Source: Patescibacteria group bacterium
GTDB taxonomy: Bacteria; Patescibacteriota; Patescibacteriia; Patescibacteriales; Patescibacteriaceae
Reading direction: 5' to 3'
Length of the DNA: 64,000 nt
Assembly (NCBI GenBank): GCA_030583705.1
Contig: CP129471.1
Span: 734,506-798,505, forward strand
The notes beneath the pieces are model-generated. The model searched no databases, was not told the origin of the DNA, and saw only the letters and a list, made by a program, of their open reading frames with translations. Shown here in pieces: positions 25,890 to 36,943 of the stretch. How positions within the stretch are numbered: the first letter of the stretch is position 1; each line of letters starts with the position of its first letter. The position numbers were made by a program, and so were the translations under genes.

Positions 25890-27416
25890 TTAAACAATAA
25901 GGTAATCCACCGTAGTTTTATAATCAAGCACTGCTTGCTTTAAAGCTTCAACTGTTTCATCACTTAAAACTCCAGATTTTTCAATTTCAGCTAATAACTC
26001 ACCATGAGACAAATTAAGGTAATGTCTTAAACCGTGTTCAAACTCTACAATTTTTTCCACTGGTACATTATCCAATTCTCCGGCAGTAGCGGCCCAGAAA
26101 ATAACCGTCTGTTCAGCTACCGGCACCGGTGAATATTGAGGTTGTTTGAAGACTTCAAAAAGTCTCTTACCTCTCTCTAGTTTTCGTCTTGTTTCATCAT
26201 CCAAATCTGAACCAAACTGGGAAAAGGCGGCTAACTCACGATACTGAGCCGCTTCTAAACGAAGTTGTCCGGCTACTTTTTTCATAGCCTTAATTTGGGC
26301 GGCTGAACCGACACGGGAAACAGATAAACCGGCGTTAATGGCTGGGCGAATACCTTGGTAGAATAGATCCGGCTCAAGATAAATCTGTCCATCGGTAATG
26401 GAAATGACGTTAGTTGGAATATAGGCGCTACTGTCTCCGGCTTGGGTTTCAATAATCGGCAAAGCGGTAATGGAGCCACCACCGTGTTCGCGATTAAGCT
26501 TACAAGCTCTTTCTAAAAGACGAGAGTGAAGATAGAAAACATCACCAGGATAAGCTTCACGTCCAGGAGGACGACGCAAAAGCAAGGCGATTTCTCGGTA
26601 AGCAACCGCGTGCTTAGATAAATCATCATAAACGATCAGGCTGTCTTTGCCTTGGTCTAAAAAGTATTCAGCCATAGCGCAACCGGCATAAGGAGCGATA
26701 TACAAAAGAGGAGAAGGATCAGAAGCTCCGGCTAAAACTATAGTGGTGTATTCCATGGCTCCGGCTTCTTCTAATTTAGATAAAATACTAGCTACCTTAG
26801 ATTCTTTTTGTCCAATGGCTACATAAATACAATTAATATTCTTACCTTTTTGGTTAATAATAGCATCAATGGCAATGGCAGTTTTTCCTACCTGACGATC
26901 TCCAATAATAAGCTCACGTTGTCCCCGTCCAATCGGTACCATAGCGTCAATGGATTTAATACCAGTTTGCAGAGGTTCATTAACAGATTGTCTGGTAATA
27001 ACCCCAGGGGCTATTTTTTCCACCGGATAGTGCGCAGAGGCCGCTACCGCACCTTTTCCGTCCAAAGCCTCACCCAAAGGGTTAACTACTCTACCAACCA
27101 CTCCCTCTCCCACTGGTACTTCAAGAATACGGCCCATAGGCTTAACTTCATCACCCTCCTTAACAAAACGACTATCGCCTAAAATAATAGCTCCAACTTC
27201 GTCTTCGCCCAAGTTAAGCGCTACGGCAGTAACCGAACCGTTTGAAGTTTTAATTTCAAGCATTTCCGACATTCTGGCTTCACTTAAGCCGGTAATGGCG
27301 GCAATACCATCGCCCAGACGAATAACTCGTCCAACCGAACTGCGAGTAGCTCCTTCCTCAAAAGAAGCAATACGCTCTTTAATCTGCTCTACTAAAAAAT
27401 CTTTGGTTTGTGACAT
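25890..27416 (-). CDS. atpA: ATP synthase F1 alpha subunit
   Basis: 508 residues. Non-catalytic nucleotide-binding subunit with P-loop GDRQVGKTA, the arginine-finger region [11 protein letters not shown] (here [11 protein letters not shown]) and the N-terminal crown domain ([19 protein letters not shown]). Full length. Precedes atpG and follows atpH by about 60 bases. Confidence 0.98.
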   Translation of the reverse strand: MSQTKDFLVEQIKERIASFEEGATRSSVGRVIRLGDGIAAITGLSEARMSEMLEIKTSNGSVTAVALNLGEDEVGAIILGDSRFVKEGDEVKPMGRILEVPVGEGVVGRVVNPLGEALDGKGAVAASAHYPVEKIAPGVITRQSVNEPLQTGIKSIDAMVPIGRGQRELIIGDRQVGKTAIAIDAIINQKGKNINCIYVAIGQKESKVASILSKLEEAGAMEYTTIVLAGASDPSPLLYIAPYAGCAMAEYFLDQGKDSLIVYDDLSKHAVAYREIALLLRRPPGREAYPGDVFYLHSRLLERACKLNREHGGGSITALPIIETQAGDSSAYIPTNVISITDGQIYLEPDLFYQGIRPAINAGLSVSRVGSAAQIKAMKKVAGQLRLEAAQYRELAAFSQFGSDLDDETRRKLERGKRLFEVFKQPQYSPVPVAEQTVIFWAATAGELDNVPVEKIVEFEHGLRHYLNLSHGELLAEIEKSGVLSDETVEALKQAVLDYKTTVDYLIV

Positions 27417-27475
27417 ACAATTGATAATAATGATCTTAATGATTTAAAATTATTTTTATTTTAAATTAATTTAAT

Positions 27476-27901
27476 TTAAACTTTTAATTCTCTTTCTACC
27501 GGAGCCAAGATAGCCTTCTTTAAGCTTAACAGCTTATGGCGTAAATCAGCCTCAATTACCTTATCCTCATATCTGATAATTACGCCTCCTAAAAGCTCTG
27601 GCTCTAAAACTTGCTCCCAAACAACTTCTTTAACTTTGGTTTGTTTTAAAACCGTTTCGGTAATAATCTTCATAGCTTCACTATCCATCTTATAGGCAGA
27701 AGATAACTTGGCTCTACATAAACCAGCCGCCAAATCGTTTTGTTTTTGCACTTCATTCATAATCGCCTCCAACCTCTTATAATCTCCCGATTTCTTTATC
27801 AGCCTAAGCCAACCGTCTATAATGGACGGGAAATCTTTATTTGGTCTTTCGGCCAAAATTTCTCGTAAGGCTTTAGCGTAAACGGAAGAAGGATAAGACA
27901 T
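27476..27901 (-). CDS. atpH: ATP synthase F1 delta subunit
   Basis: 141 residues, shorter than the usual ~175. The C-terminal consensus is clear: EPELLGGVIIRYEDKVIEADLRHKL (core GGVIIRYEDKVIEADL), which binds the b subunit, while the N-terminal helical domain that caps alpha is reduced. Links F1 to the peripheral stalk. 1 base from atpF. Confidence 0.9.
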   Translation of the reverse strand: MSYPSSVYAKALREILAERPNKDFPSIIDGWLRLIKKSGDYKRLEAIMNEVQKQNDLAAGLCRAKLSSAYKMDSEAMKIITETVLKQTKVKEVVWEQVLEPELLGGVIIRYEDKVIEADLRHKLLSLKKAILAPVERELKV

Positions 27902-27902
27902 A

Positions 27903-28397
27903 TTAGAGGTTCTTTAAAGACTTTTCAATAATTTTTTTATCTTTTTCTTTATCCATTTTTTCAGCCAAAATCTTGGGCCAACTTAAAGCAATCATCTCGG
28001 CCACTTCTTTTTTAATCTCTTCAAGAATTTCAGCTTTTTCAGTTTGCATTCTGGCTTTTTCTCGGTTAATTAAAACTCCGATCTCTTCTTTGGCCTTAGC
28101 TATTAATTCATCCTTTTTCAGATCGGCTTTATGTTGAGCTTGTTCTAAAATAGCCGCTGCTTCAGCTTTGGTGGATTGCAATAAAACAGTTTGTTCTTCT
28201 TTCGTTTTGGTTAAACGTTCTTCAATTTCTTGTGCTGACTTTAAACTATGTTCAATTTTAGCCGAACGATCGCCCATTACCTTAAACAAAGGCTTAAAAA
28301 CAAAGAAATAAAGAATAAGAAAAACAATAGCAAAGTTAACCGCCTGAGCGATCAACAACTTAATATCTAGATAAAAATTGGAAATCAAAGAATCCAT
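27903..28397 (-). CDS. atpF: ATP synthase Fo b subunit
   Basis: 164 residues: an N-terminal membrane helix (LLIAQAVNFAIVFLILYFFVF) and a long charged coiled coil that forms the peripheral stalk. One b gene only, so a homodimer is expected. Confidence 0.95.
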   Translation of the reverse strand: MDSLISNFYLDIKLLIAQAVNFAIVFLILYFFVFKPLFKVMGDRSAKIEHSLKSAQEIEERLTKTKEEQTVLLQSTKAEAAAILEQAQHKADLKKDELIAKAKEEIGVLINREKARMQTEKAEILEEIKKEVAEMIALSWPKILAEKMDKEKDKKIIEKSLKNL

Positions 28398-28473
28398 AAA
28401 AGGGAAATTTAATAATCTTTTAACGTCTGCCCCATCTAATCTAGAACGGAGCAGGTGGTCAAAAGACCATTAC

Positions 28474-28704
<231 letters not shown>

Positions 28705-28791
28705 TTAATAACTGATCTTTATCCTAAAAACTCAAATAACCGGGTTTTAAGGGCAAAGATTAGGCATTAAACCATCTTAATATTTTAAAAA

Positions 28792-29622
28792 CTAATGCTC
28801 CTCCGCTGAGGTACTAATGGAAACATATATCAAAACCAATATAGCAAAGATCAGCGCTTGAATCAAGCCGACGATTATTTCCAAGAATATAAAAGGGATA
28901 GGTACAACAAAAGCAAAGATAGCGGCCATGGAAGCTAAAAGCACTTCACCGGCAAAAACATTGCCGAATAAACGAAAAGACAAAGAGGCAACCTTGGCAG
29001 CTTCTCCGATAATCTCCACTAACCCCACAAAGGCTTTAATCGGATTAACCAAAATAATGGTTGGCTCTTTAAGGATTTTTTTAGGAATCTCCAAAAAGGC
29101 CTTGATGTTAATAAACTTATTAAGATAACTCCAAGCCCCGACAGCAGCTACTCCGAAAATATGGCTGGCTACTACTCCAATGGAAGCTAGGGCTAAAGTG
29201 GTATTTAAATCAGCAGTACCACCTCGCAACCAAGGAATAAAGTGCGGATAACCGTCTTGAATAACAATATGACCAAAAGATCCCATGCCTGGTATTAAAC
29301 CCATCCAGTTGTTGATCAGAATAAGGAAAAAGAAACTTAAGGCAAAAGGAGCAAACTTTAAAGTTTTTTGCCTAGAGCCGGTAATTAAATCAAAAATCTC
29401 AAAGAACTTTTCAAAAAGCATTTCAAAAACATTTTGTAACTTACCTGGCACGGTTTTAATTTTTGAACGAAGAGACAATGCGACCAAAATGATAACCAAC
29501 AAAGCCAAAGCAGAAGTAAACAAAGAATTGGTTACAGGAAAATCACCGATATTAAAAATCGGTTCAGCATAGAGCATATGCTCATGTTTCATTTCTTGGC
29601 TTGAATCAGCGGAAGCGGCCAT
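28792..29622 (-). CDS. atpB: ATP synthase Fo a subunit
   Basis: 276 residues, five to six membrane helices. The conserved stator Arg lies in VASLSFRLFGNVFAGEVLL, and the last helix has the usual polar pattern (GLIQALIFAILVLIYVS). Forms the proton half-channels against the c ring. Confidence 0.97.
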   Translation of the reverse strand: MAASADSSQEMKHEHMLYAEPIFNIGDFPVTNSLFTSALALLVIILVALSLRSKIKTVPGKLQNVFEMLFEKFFEIFDLITGSRQKTLKFAPFALSFFFLILINNWMGLIPGMGSFGHIVIQDGYPHFIPWLRGGTADLNTTLALASIGVVASHIFGVAAVGAWSYLNKFINIKAFLEIPKKILKEPTIILVNPIKAFVGLVEIIGEAAKVASLSFRLFGNVFAGEVLLASMAAIFAFVVPIPFIFLEIIVGLIQALIFAILVLIYVSISTSAEEH

Positions 29623-29676
29623 CTTGTTAGAATAACTAAGTTAATTAAAAATTAAGTCAACTGTTATAATTGTATT

Positions 29677-29961
29677 TTATTTTTCTTTATGATCTGAGTC
29701 TTTTACTGAACTATCTTTATTTTTACTTGAAACATCAAAAATCGCAAACTCACGTTTAGCTTGGACAGCCAGCCCGATCATGGAGATGACAAAAGCTAGG
29801 CCAGTAACAATTAAAAACCAGCGCGGAGAAGAAGCATATCGGTTATCTAGCCAACGACCTAGAAAAACTCCGGCTAAAAGCGGCAGAAAAACCCAACCAG
29901 ATAAACGGCTGAAGATACGTAAGGCTTCTTGCCATAAAGAATTATCCTGAGAAGAGCTCAT
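29677..29961 (-). CDS. AtpZ/AtpI-like small membrane protein
   Basis: 94 residues with two hydrophobic helices (WVFLPLLAGVFLGRWLD and FLIVTGLAFVISMIGLAVQ) and a charged tail. Size, GxxLGxWLD pattern and position as first gene of the atp operon match the AtpZ/AtpI group, which help c-ring assembly or ion supply. Confidence 0.75.
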   Translation of the reverse strand: MSSSQDNSLWQEALRIFSRLSGWVFLPLLAGVFLGRWLDNRYASSPRWFLIVTGLAFVISMIGLAVQAKREFAIFDVSSKNKDSSVKDSDHKEK

Positions 29962-30027
29962 AGCGAAAAAAATAAAAACAAGGAAATGATCCTTGGGAAA
30001 GAAAGTCCTCTTGGGCTTCCCTGATTA

Positions 30028-30055
30028 ATTTTACTTGATTTACGGTAAAAGTCAA
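30028..30055 (-). promoter_or_regulatory. Promoter of the ATP synthase operon
   Basis: On the minus strand TTGACT (30050-30055), 16 bases, then TAAAAT (30028-30033), about 67 bases before the first gene's start. Confidence 0.65.
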
Positions 30056-30146
30056 TGATTTTACTGTGTATAAAGAGATAATATGAAAAAAAGAGAAAAA
30101 GTAGGGAAAGAAACAAAGAAAGAGATAAATAAAAAAACTTCTTCTA

Positions 30147-30175
30147 TTGACAAATTATATTATGTGTGATATAAT
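30147..30175 (+). promoter_or_regulatory. Near-consensus promoter without a gene
   Basis: TTGACA (30147-30152), 17 bases ending TGTGTGA, TATAAT (30170-30175). The next ~80 bases hold only an 18-codon frame starting at 30188 (ATG), then the 3' end of tatD on the other strand. It shares its -10 region with the DGR-locus promoters. It may drive a short RNA or be a relic. Confidence 0.6.
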
Positions 30176-30258
30176 TAAAGGTTATCTATGTTATCTATTT
30201 CTAATTATAATACGAATTTAAACTGTTTCCATTTCGAGAAATAGTTGTTAAAAACCCC

Positions 30259-31089
30259 CTACACCCCAAACAATCTCCTAGCATTCTCTGTGGTGGCTTG
30301 GGCTATACTCTCTTCGGAGACTCCCCTTATTTGGGCCATTCTCTCAGCTACTCTCTTAACCAATACAGGCTCATTGCGTTTACCCCTATGAGGTTCAGGA
30401 GTCATATAAGGCGCATCTGTTTCAATCATCATCTTATCCAAGGGTACTTTACGAATCAAATCATCCCAGCGTTGGCTAAAAGTAATCAGTCCAGTAAAGG
30501 AGATTATTAAACCAGCATTAAAGTAATTCCAGGCGGTATTCTCGTCAGCAGAAAAACAATGCACCACACCCCAAGGCTTGTCTTTGGGTAATCTTTCTCT
30601 AAAATCCGCCCTGAACTTTTCTATTATTTTCCAAAGATCATCATGTGCTTGGCGACAATGGATAATTACCGGGAGATTATAGTTCAAAGCCAACTCCAGT
30701 TGTTGTCTAAAAACTTTTTGTTGTAATTCTTTTCTTTGTTCAATATTATCCTCATCCCCATGCCAAGCATAATCCAAGCCAATCTCCCCAATAGCCACCG
30801 TCTTGGGCATATCGGCCAGTACTTGATACATGTCCAGACTAAAAACTTCCGCCGGTATGGTTTCTCCATCTTCTCCTTGAAACGAAAAAAGCGAAGTCGG
30901 GTGTAAACCCACAGCAGCGTAAACACCAGACTCAAAACGATTAGCTAATTCCAAAGCTTTCTTAGAGCTTTTATAATCCAACCCAATAATATTCATCCAA
31001 GTAGCTTCGGCTAAGGCTCGGCGAATTACTTCATCCGCATCATTGGAAAAAGCTTTAGAATTTAGGTGACAATGAGTATCAAAAAACAT
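30259..31089 (-). CDS. tatD: TatD family metal-dependent DNase
   Basis: 276 residues, a TIM-barrel amidohydrolase-type nuclease. Metal ligands: DTHCHL at the N-terminus, AIGEIGLDY, VIIHCRQ, VVHCFS and the terminal-side ETDAPYMTP. TatD enzymes act as 3'-5' exonucleases on damaged DNA or RNA. Followed (upstream on the map) by the ATP operon's opposite promoters; the gene precedes no partner. cvpA-like starts its own frame 33 bases before it. Confidence 0.95.
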   Translation of the reverse strand: MFFDTHCHLNSKAFSNDADEVIRRALAEATWMNIIGLDYKSSKKALELANRFESGVYAAVGLHPTSLFSFQGEDGETIPAEVFSLDMYQVLADMPKTVAIGEIGLDYAWHGDEDNIEQRKELQQKVFRQQLELALNYNLPVIIHCRQAHDDLWKIIEKFRADFRERLPKDKPWGVVHCFSADENTAWNYFNAGLIISFTGLITFSQRWDDLIRKVPLDKMMIETDAPYMTPEPHRGKRNEPVLVKRVAERMAQIRGVSEESIAQATTENARRLFGV

Positions 31090-31122
31090 GAGAGTATAAT
31101 TTCTAAATGATAAAAACGTTAA

Positions 31123-31638
31123 TTAAATAAAACCTTTAACTTTCTTAAATAATTCAGGCAACATGGGAGCAATAATCTTAGAAAAGCCCACCAAAAAACC
31201 AACAATCGCCGAGGTCTCTATCCATTGCCCGAAAGCAGTATTCTCCGGCACATACCTCCCAATAACAAACAAAATTAAACCGCAAACAATAGCGCCCTCT
31301 AAGAAGCCAAAAGCCGCTCCTAAAAGACGATTAAAACTCTTAAGAAAAGGCAAGACCGCAGCCACATTAAAAGCTCCTTCAATAATGGCAAAGATCCAGC
31401 CCACTAACATGCTGGCCAGTGTAAAGCAAAGGATAAAGCTCAGGATCTTGCCAATGTGTTCCTGCCAAATCCACCATTGAGAAAACCAACTAAAAACTGT
31501 TAGATAATAATTGGCAGCCAACCAAGCACCGGCAATAATACCCAAAAGAGCGCCTACCGCTCTAATTAATCCTACGGAAAAACCGTAAAAGATAAAGCCA
31601 GCTAAAATAATAATTAAAACAACGTCCAAAATAGGCAT
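31123..31638 (-). CDS. CvpA family membrane protein
   Basis: 171 residues with four membrane helices; the N-terminus MPILDVVLIIILAGFIFYGF and GLIRAVGALLGIIAGAWLA are typical of CvpA. The family is tied to colicin V production and envelope homeostasis; its molecular role is not settled. Same strand and close spacing to tatD. Confidence 0.85.
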   Translation of the reverse strand: MPILDVVLIIILAGFIFYGFSVGLIRAVGALLGIIAGAWLAANYYLTVFSWFSQWWIWQEHIGKILSFILCFTLASMLVGWIFAIIEGAFNVAAVLPFLKSFNRLLGAAFGFLEGAIVCGLILFVIGRYVPENTAFGQWIETSAIVGFLVGFSKIIAPMLPELFKKVKGFI

Positions 31639-31751
31639 ATATTTAGATGTTTAAATTAAAAATAAATAAAATAATAAATAAAATGAATAAATGACTTAAT
31701 GAATAACCAACCGATTAAATTAAAAACATCATTGCTTTAAAAACCAAAAAA

Positions 31752-33446
31752 TTATAATTCATCCTTGCGTTCTCTAACGTATTTGGTCCACTGTTCAGCT
31801 ACTTCAATTAGAATCTTTAATGGTGCTTCAATGATAAAGTCAAGGATAAAGGCAAAAACGTTTAAGCGAGCAAATTTACCGGATAACCATTTACCGGTCG
31901 CTACCACTGGTACCGAGAAAAAGTCCACCAAAAACCGAATAAAGTTTTCTTTGGGCGGAACAACAATCCACTCTTTAGCTGTGCGACGAATACGAATGAT
32001 AAAGAAGCTTACAAAAGCCAAAAAGAAAACAAAGATTATAATACTTACCCAACTAAATTGGATGGAGTCAAGAATCCAGATTACTCCACCAAAGGTAATA
32101 AAAAAGGTTACGGTATAAATTAAACCAAAGATCACATTAATTACCGGATGACGTCCGACCGGCTTACGCAAAGTAATGGGCTCTTGTTTACGCTTTTTCA
32201 TAAAAACAATTTCTTCTATACCAGCTAAAATTCTATCGGTATTTTCCTTGCCAGGTAATCTGGTTATGGCAATAGCAAAGAAAAGCAAGGCGGCCGGAAA
32301 AGCGATATTAATAAGCAAAGATAAAGCATTGGTGTGTTGTCCGAAAAACTCGGTTGCCGGTACTTCTAAAAGAACCACAAAGACCGATTTAGTTAATAAA
32401 ATATAAATAATACTCCGCACAGCCGCTCGCCAAAGCTTACGCTTAGCTTGAGTATACCTTTTATTACAAGCCTTACGAACCAAATGAGCAAAAGAAGCGG
32501 GATCAGCCGCTAAAGCATCATAGACCGCGACCGGATCTTCTCTAGCCACGTCTTCCAAAATACGAAAATAAACAGTGTAAGAAGAAACAACTCGTTTTAA
32601 TTGCGCAGATAAAGGATGCTCCAGCTGATCATCAACGGCCTTTTTCATAGTCGCTAAATTTTTGGCGATTTTTTTTAACTCTGTCGGCGAAGGTTCATCC
32701 CATTCTTCGTTAAAATAACGCATCAAAACCAAAGATAACATATCTTCGTCCAAACGACCAAAAACTCTGCTAATAGCCAGATAAAGTTGAATCGGTAAGT
32801 CTCTTTCATAAGGCAAGCTAACAGGTAGCTCAACTCTTTTTTCCAATAACTTAAACATAACGGTGGTAACGGTTTTAACCACCTGATCAGGCTCAACTTT
32901 TTCCTCTATCTCAGAAGCAGCTAGACCCAAAAGCCAGTTAGTTAAATCAGAACGACTATCTAGAGTATTATACGAATTCTTAGCGGAAAAGAAATTAAAG
33001 CGTCCTGTTGAATCAGACAAAAAAATCTTTTTTAAAGCTACATATTTTTGGATCAAAATAGAAACTTCCTCAGTCATGGTTTCTGGTAAAGTATTGTTTG
33101 GCAGATAACCGGCCCGAATAAGTTCTGTTAAAAGATGTTCAGCAATTAGTTTAGTGTCATTGGGCTTAACTAACCGCAAACTACCCTCAATAACCAATTG
33201 TCTTTTTAAGATACGAAAGATCGCATCTTTGCGTAAAAGATGTTCTTCGGTGTAATGAACGGCGTTACGAATTTTTTCATAATAAAAAGAGATCTTAGAG
33301 ATCATATCCGAAACTTGTATTTTCGGTATATTTTCATTAGTCTCTTCTCTAGGATTTTTAGCCAAATATAAAGCCCTGAACAATTTTTTTGCTCCAGGGG
33401 TAATTTCGGAAACCGCCGATTTTTGTTGCGTTGAATGAAGGGGCAT
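31752..33446 (-). CDS. Large membrane protein, unknown function
   Basis: 564 residues. The first ~370 residues are soluble and mostly helical, with no motif I know. The last ~200 contain about four to five hydrophobic helices (IIYILLTKSVFVVLLEV, LLINIAFPAALLFFAIAI, VIFGLIYTVTFFITFGGVIWI, IIIFVFFLAFVSFFII) and a final amphipathic helix near the C-terminus. No signal peptide. It is probably a lineage-conserved protein; the neighbours (DHH phosphoesterase, rbfA, infB) do not suggest a role. Confidence 0.7.
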   Translation of the reverse strand: MPLHSTQQKSAVSEITPGAKKLFRALYLAKNPREETNENIPKIQVSDMISKISFYYEKIRNAVHYTEEHLLRKDAIFRILKRQLVIEGSLRLVKPNDTKLIAEHLLTELIRAGYLPNNTLPETMTEEVSILIQKYVALKKIFLSDSTGRFNFFSAKNSYNTLDSRSDLTNWLLGLAASEIEEKVEPDQVVKTVTTVMFKLLEKRVELPVSLPYERDLPIQLYLAISRVFGRLDEDMLSLVLMRYFNEEWDEPSPTELKKIAKNLATMKKAVDDQLEHPLSAQLKRVVSSYTVYFRILEDVAREDPVAVYDALAADPASFAHLVRKACNKRYTQAKRKLWRAAVRSIIYILLTKSVFVVLLEVPATEFFGQHTNALSLLINIAFPAALLFFAIAITRLPGKENTDRILAGIEEIVFMKKRKQEPITLRKPVGRHPVINVIFGLIYTVTFFITFGGVIWILDSIQFSWVSIIIFVFFLAFVSFFIIRIRRTAKEWIVVPPKENFIRFLVDFFSVPVVATGKWLSGKFARLNVFAFILDFIIEAPLKILIEVAEQWTKYVRERKDEL

Positions 33447-33492
33447 ATAACTTTTAACTTACCTAATTACCTTAACTTTACCCTTAATACGG

Positions 33493-34509
33493 TTATTTTT
33501 CAAGTGTCCAGCCTTTTGGAGTAAGTTTAAGTCTTCCAGCTATACTAAAGCCCGAAGCTTTGGTATGACCGCCGCCGCCAAAGAGCTTAGCTAAAGCCGA
33601 GACATCAACATCGTCTCTGGTGGTACGTAAACTACCCCGGACGAAACCATCTTCTTCGTGTAAGACCAAAACAGCGGCAAACTCAGGAGAAGAAGTAATA
33701 AAACCAGCCAAACCTGAAATAGCTTCATGATCAGCACCCGTCTCTTTCATGTCTTCTTCGGTAATTACCGTAAAAGCCAGATTATAAAGAGGGTTAACAC
33801 TTAGACGAGCTAAAGCCAGGCCCCAAAGACGCAAATCCGGTAAAGATTTAGTGCGCCAAGTATTGTCCATAATTTTAAAAACATTGGCACCCCGTGAAAG
33901 CATCTGGGAAGCAGCGAACATGGTTTGTCGGCTGGTAGCCGGATAAATAAAACCACCGGTATCAGTAACCAGACCAGTTAAAAGACAACGAGCTAAGGGA
34001 GGGGAAGGAACATAGCCGGCAGCTTTAATTATCTGCTCAAGAATTTCAGTGGTGGAAGCAGCCAGGGGATCACGTAGGACAAAATCACTTAAACCCTCCT
34101 CAGAAGTATGATGATCTATTTCCATAAAAAACTGTCCGTCCAAACGCGCGTTTATCTCCTCTAATAAATTTGTTCTTTTAACACTACCACAATCCAAACT
34201 AACAATTAGATCATAATTAGCGAGTTTTAATAGACTTTTATCCGTAATAATTTCGGAAAAATAAGGCAAGAAAGAAAAGTGATCTGGTAGGGGTCCAGCA
34301 CAATAGGCGGTATATTTAATGCCCTTATCTTTTAATAAACCAATAGTAAAACATAAAGAACCCAAAGCATCACCATCCGGATTAAGGTGAGTAACCAATA
34401 AGACATTTTTAGCCTTAAGAAGAAGTTCAAAGGCTCGTTGATATAAAAAAAGATCAAGCTTAATATCTTGCGAATTATTCATTAGAGTTATTGACTTATT
34501 ATTAATCAT
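33493..34509 (-). CDS. DHH-family phosphoesterase (NrnA-like)
   Basis: 338 residues; alternative ATG at 34482. DHH motifs: THLNPDGDALGS, LIVSLDCGS, EIDHHTSEEG, and DHHA1 GGGGHTKASGFSI near the C-terminus. NrnA-type enzymes degrade nanoRNA and pAp or c-di-nucleotide products. The start overlaps the rbfA stop by 8 bases, suggesting translational coupling; the infB-rbfA-nrnA order is common in bacteria. Confidence 0.92.
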   Translation of the reverse strand: MINNKSITLMNNSQDIKLDLFLYQRAFELLLKAKNVLLVTHLNPDGDALGSLCFTIGLLKDKGIKYTAYCAGPLPDHFSFLPYFSEIITDKSLLKLANYDLIVSLDCGSVKRTNLLEEINARLDGQFFMEIDHHTSEEGLSDFVLRDPLAASTTEILEQIIKAAGYVPSPPLARCLLTGLVTDTGGFIYPATSRQTMFAASQMLSRGANVFKIMDNTWRTKSLPDLRLWGLALARLSVNPLYNLAFTVITEEDMKETGADHEAISGLAGFITSSPEFAAVLVLHEEDGFVRGSLRTTRDDVDVSALAKLFGGGGHTKASGFSIAGRLKLTPKGWTLEK

Positions 34510-34915
34510 CCGTCTTTTTAGTCTCTTGGTTTTCTATGCCTCCCAACTCGCTATTTTCCGTACTTCCCTTCTTTTTATCTTGTTCACTTTCTTCAACCTC
34601 TTTAAAAACTTTATCAAGCTCAGAAGCGCGACTAGCGGTGGAATCAATTAGCCAGTTAATTTTAGGTAAGCGCTTAAAAACTAAACGACGACGCAGGCTT
34701 TCGGAAAGTTGTCCGGTTTTTTGTCTTAGTTCGGTTAAAACCGTACCATTGTATTTTTCCGGTAAAACAGAAACTCTAACATTAGCCCAACGCAAATCCG
34801 GCGTACAAACAACGCTAATAACCGTTACTAAAGCTTTAGGGAAAATCGCCTGTCGAGCTAGAGCTAAAGAAAGCTCCCGCTGCATGGCGGAATTTACTTG
34901 ATCAAGACGAGACAT
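34502..34915 (-). CDS. rbfA: Ribosome-binding factor A
   Basis: 137 residues with the KH-like fold: VNSAMQRELSLALARQA, VTVISVVCTPDLRWANVRVSV and LRRRLVFKRLPKINWLIDST (core RLPKINWLID). Helps 16S rRNA maturation in the 30S subunit. The C-terminus is charged and low-complexity. 15 bases after infB. Confidence 0.92.
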   Translation of the reverse strand: MSRLDQVNSAMQRELSLALARQAIFPKALVTVISVVCTPDLRWANVRVSVLPEKYNGTVLTELRQKTGQLSESLRRRLVFKRLPKINWLIDSTASRASELDKVFKEVEESEQDKKKGSTENSELGGIENQETKKTDD

Positions 34916-34930
34916 GAAATTAAAAATAAA

Positions 34931-36910
34931 TTATTGTACCTTTCTGGTAATCTTTTTTTCTTCGTAATAAACCAGAATATCATCCACTTCTACCGGAACC
35001 TTACCTTCATAAAGCACACCACATTCGCTACCGGCTTCCACCTGATCCACGTCTATTTTACCACTTTGCAAAGTCGGAGCCTGACCTTGGCCGATCATTT
35101 CCTTATTACGCATAAGTTCAACAAAAGCACCTGGTTTTAAAAGGCCGTCCAAAACCTTACCCCCGATAATCTGTTTACCAGACTCTGTCCTGAAAATTTG
35201 CAGTACCTTAAGTCTACCTAAATCAATACGTTCTACTTCTGGCTTAACCAATTCTTGAATCTCTTTTTTAACATCACTAATTAAGTCGTAAATTATTTTA
35301 TAAAGTTTAACCGCCACTTGCTTGTCTCTAGCTAGAATTTCAGCCTTAGGAGAAAGCTTGACGTTAAAACCGATCACTCGGCAACTACCAGCCTCAGCTC
35401 TTTCAATATCTCCTTCGGCAATATTACCAAGTCCTTTACTAACAATCTTTAAACGAACTCCTTGGCTGTCTATCTTAGATAAGGAGTTTTCAATAGCTTC
35501 ACCAGAACCCAAAGTGTCACTCTTAATTATAAAATTAATGGCTTCACCGGTTTCTTCTTTTTCTTCTTCATTACCGGTATTAACCGCCGCAACGGTCTTT
35601 TCCAACTTGTATTGCTTAAGCCCTTTTTGTCCGACACCTACTTCCAAGATGTCTCCCACTGAAGGTACCATTTTAAGGCCGATTAGTTTAGCCGGAGAAC
35701 CAGGTAAAGCTTTATCTATCATGGCTCCGGTGTGATCTTTTAAGGCTCTTACTTTACCGGCAGCAAAACCGTTAAAAATAATACTATCCCCTACGGACAG
35801 GGTGCCGTTTTGTACCAGTACGGTAGCGGTTGGACCTTCGCTTTTGTCCAAACGAGATTCAATAACAGTACCCAAAGCTGAAACTTTGGGATTGGCTTTA
35901 AGGGTTTCCGCTTGCACTTCAGCTACTAAAAGAATCATATCTAAAAGATCGTTAACTCCCTCACCGTTTAAAGCAGACAAAGGCACACAAACTATTTTAC
36001 CACCCCAGTCTTCGGGAATGATATTTAATTTAGAAGACAATTCTTGTTTGGTTTTATCTAAATTAGCTTCGCTTTTATCTATTTTGTTAATAGCTACTAA
36101 AAAGGGAAGTTTAGCGGCTTCAATAATACGATAAGCTTCAACGGTTTGCGGTTTAACTCCATCATCGGCGGCTACCACTAAAACGGCAATGTCCGCCACT
36201 TTGGCTCCACGGTTACGCATGGCTGTAAAAGCCTCGTGTCCGGGAGTGTCAATAAAAGTAATGGGCTGATCTTTATGAATAATTTGGTAGGCACCAATGT
36301 GTTGGGTAATACCACCGGCTTCGGAAGCTGTAACATTACTATGACGAATGGTGTCCAATAATTTGGTTTTTCCGTGATCAACATGACCCATGATAACTAT
36401 CACTGGTGCACGAGAAACAACATCCAGATTTTCGCCTTCTCCAACTAAGCTGGCTTTAATTTTTTCCTGGGCAGATTCATTAAGATCTTGTCCAATAGCT
36501 TCTTCTTCACCCAAAGCCTCAACTTCCACACCCAGATCCGCACCAATAACCGAAGCGGTGTCAAAATCTATCTTTTCGTTTAAAGAAGCAAAGATGTTAT
36601 TTTTCATTAGCTCGGCCAAAATCTTGTTAATTGGTAATTTAACCAAAGCAGCAAAATCTTTAACCGTAATAAAGGGCGGTACAGTGATACTAGTAACTTC
36701 GGGTGGAGCAGTTAACTTAACTTTTTCTTCTGGCGCACGACGACTGGCTAAACGCCTAGATAAAACACTCCAACTCCTGATTATTTTATTAGCAGTATGG
36801 TTATCTATCTTAATGGCTTTTTGCCCAATATCAAAACCAAGCTTCGGTAAGTTATCCCGAAGCTCTTGGGGAGGGATCTTTAAAATACGCGCTAACTCTG
36901 ATATATTCAT
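34931..36910 (-). CDS. infB: Translation initiation factor IF-2
   Basis: 659 residues, short for IF-2 because the N-terminal region is reduced. Two N2-type helix motifs ([15 protein letters not shown] and [16 protein letters not shown]), then the GTPase with G1 [11 protein letters not shown]3 DTPGHEAF and G4 NKIDK, followed by the beta-barrel and C2 fMet-tRNA-binding domains ([26 protein letters not shown]). Places initiator tRNA on the 30S. Heads an infB-rbfA-DHH operon with a promoter at 36944. Confidence 0.97.
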   Translation of the reverse strand: MNISELARILKIPPQELRDNLPKLGFDIGQKAIKIDNHTANKIIRSWSVLSRRLASRRAPEEKVKLTAPPEVTSITVPPFITVKDFAALVKLPINKILAELMKNNIFASLNEKIDFDTASVIGADLGVEVEALGEEEAIGQDLNESAQEKIKASLVGEGENLDVVSRAPVIVIMGHVDHGKTKLLDTIRHSNVTASEAGGITQHIGAYQIIHKDQPITFIDTPGHEAFTAMRNRGAKVADIAVLVVAADDGVKPQTVEAYRIIEAAKLPFLVAINKIDKSEANLDKTKQELSSKLNIIPEDWGGKIVCVPLSALNGEGVNDLLDMILLVAEVQAETLKANPKVSALGTVIESRLDKSEGPTATVLVQNGTLSVGDSIIFNGFAAGKVRALKDHTGAMIDKALPGSPAKLIGLKMVPSVGDILEVGVGQKGLKQYKLEKTVAAVNTGNEEEKEETGEAINFIIKSDTLGSGEAIENSLSKIDSQGVRLKIVSKGLGNIAEGDIERAEAGSCRVIGFNVKLSPKAEILARDKQVAVKLYKIIYDLISDVKKEIQELVKPEVERIDLGRLKVLQIFRTESGKQIIGGKVLDGLLKPGAFVELMRNKEMIGQGQAPTLQSGKIDVDQVEAGSECGVLYEGKVPVEVDDILVYYEEKKITRKVQ

Positions 36911-36943
36911 GAAAGAAATTAAAATATTACTTAAGATTATTTA

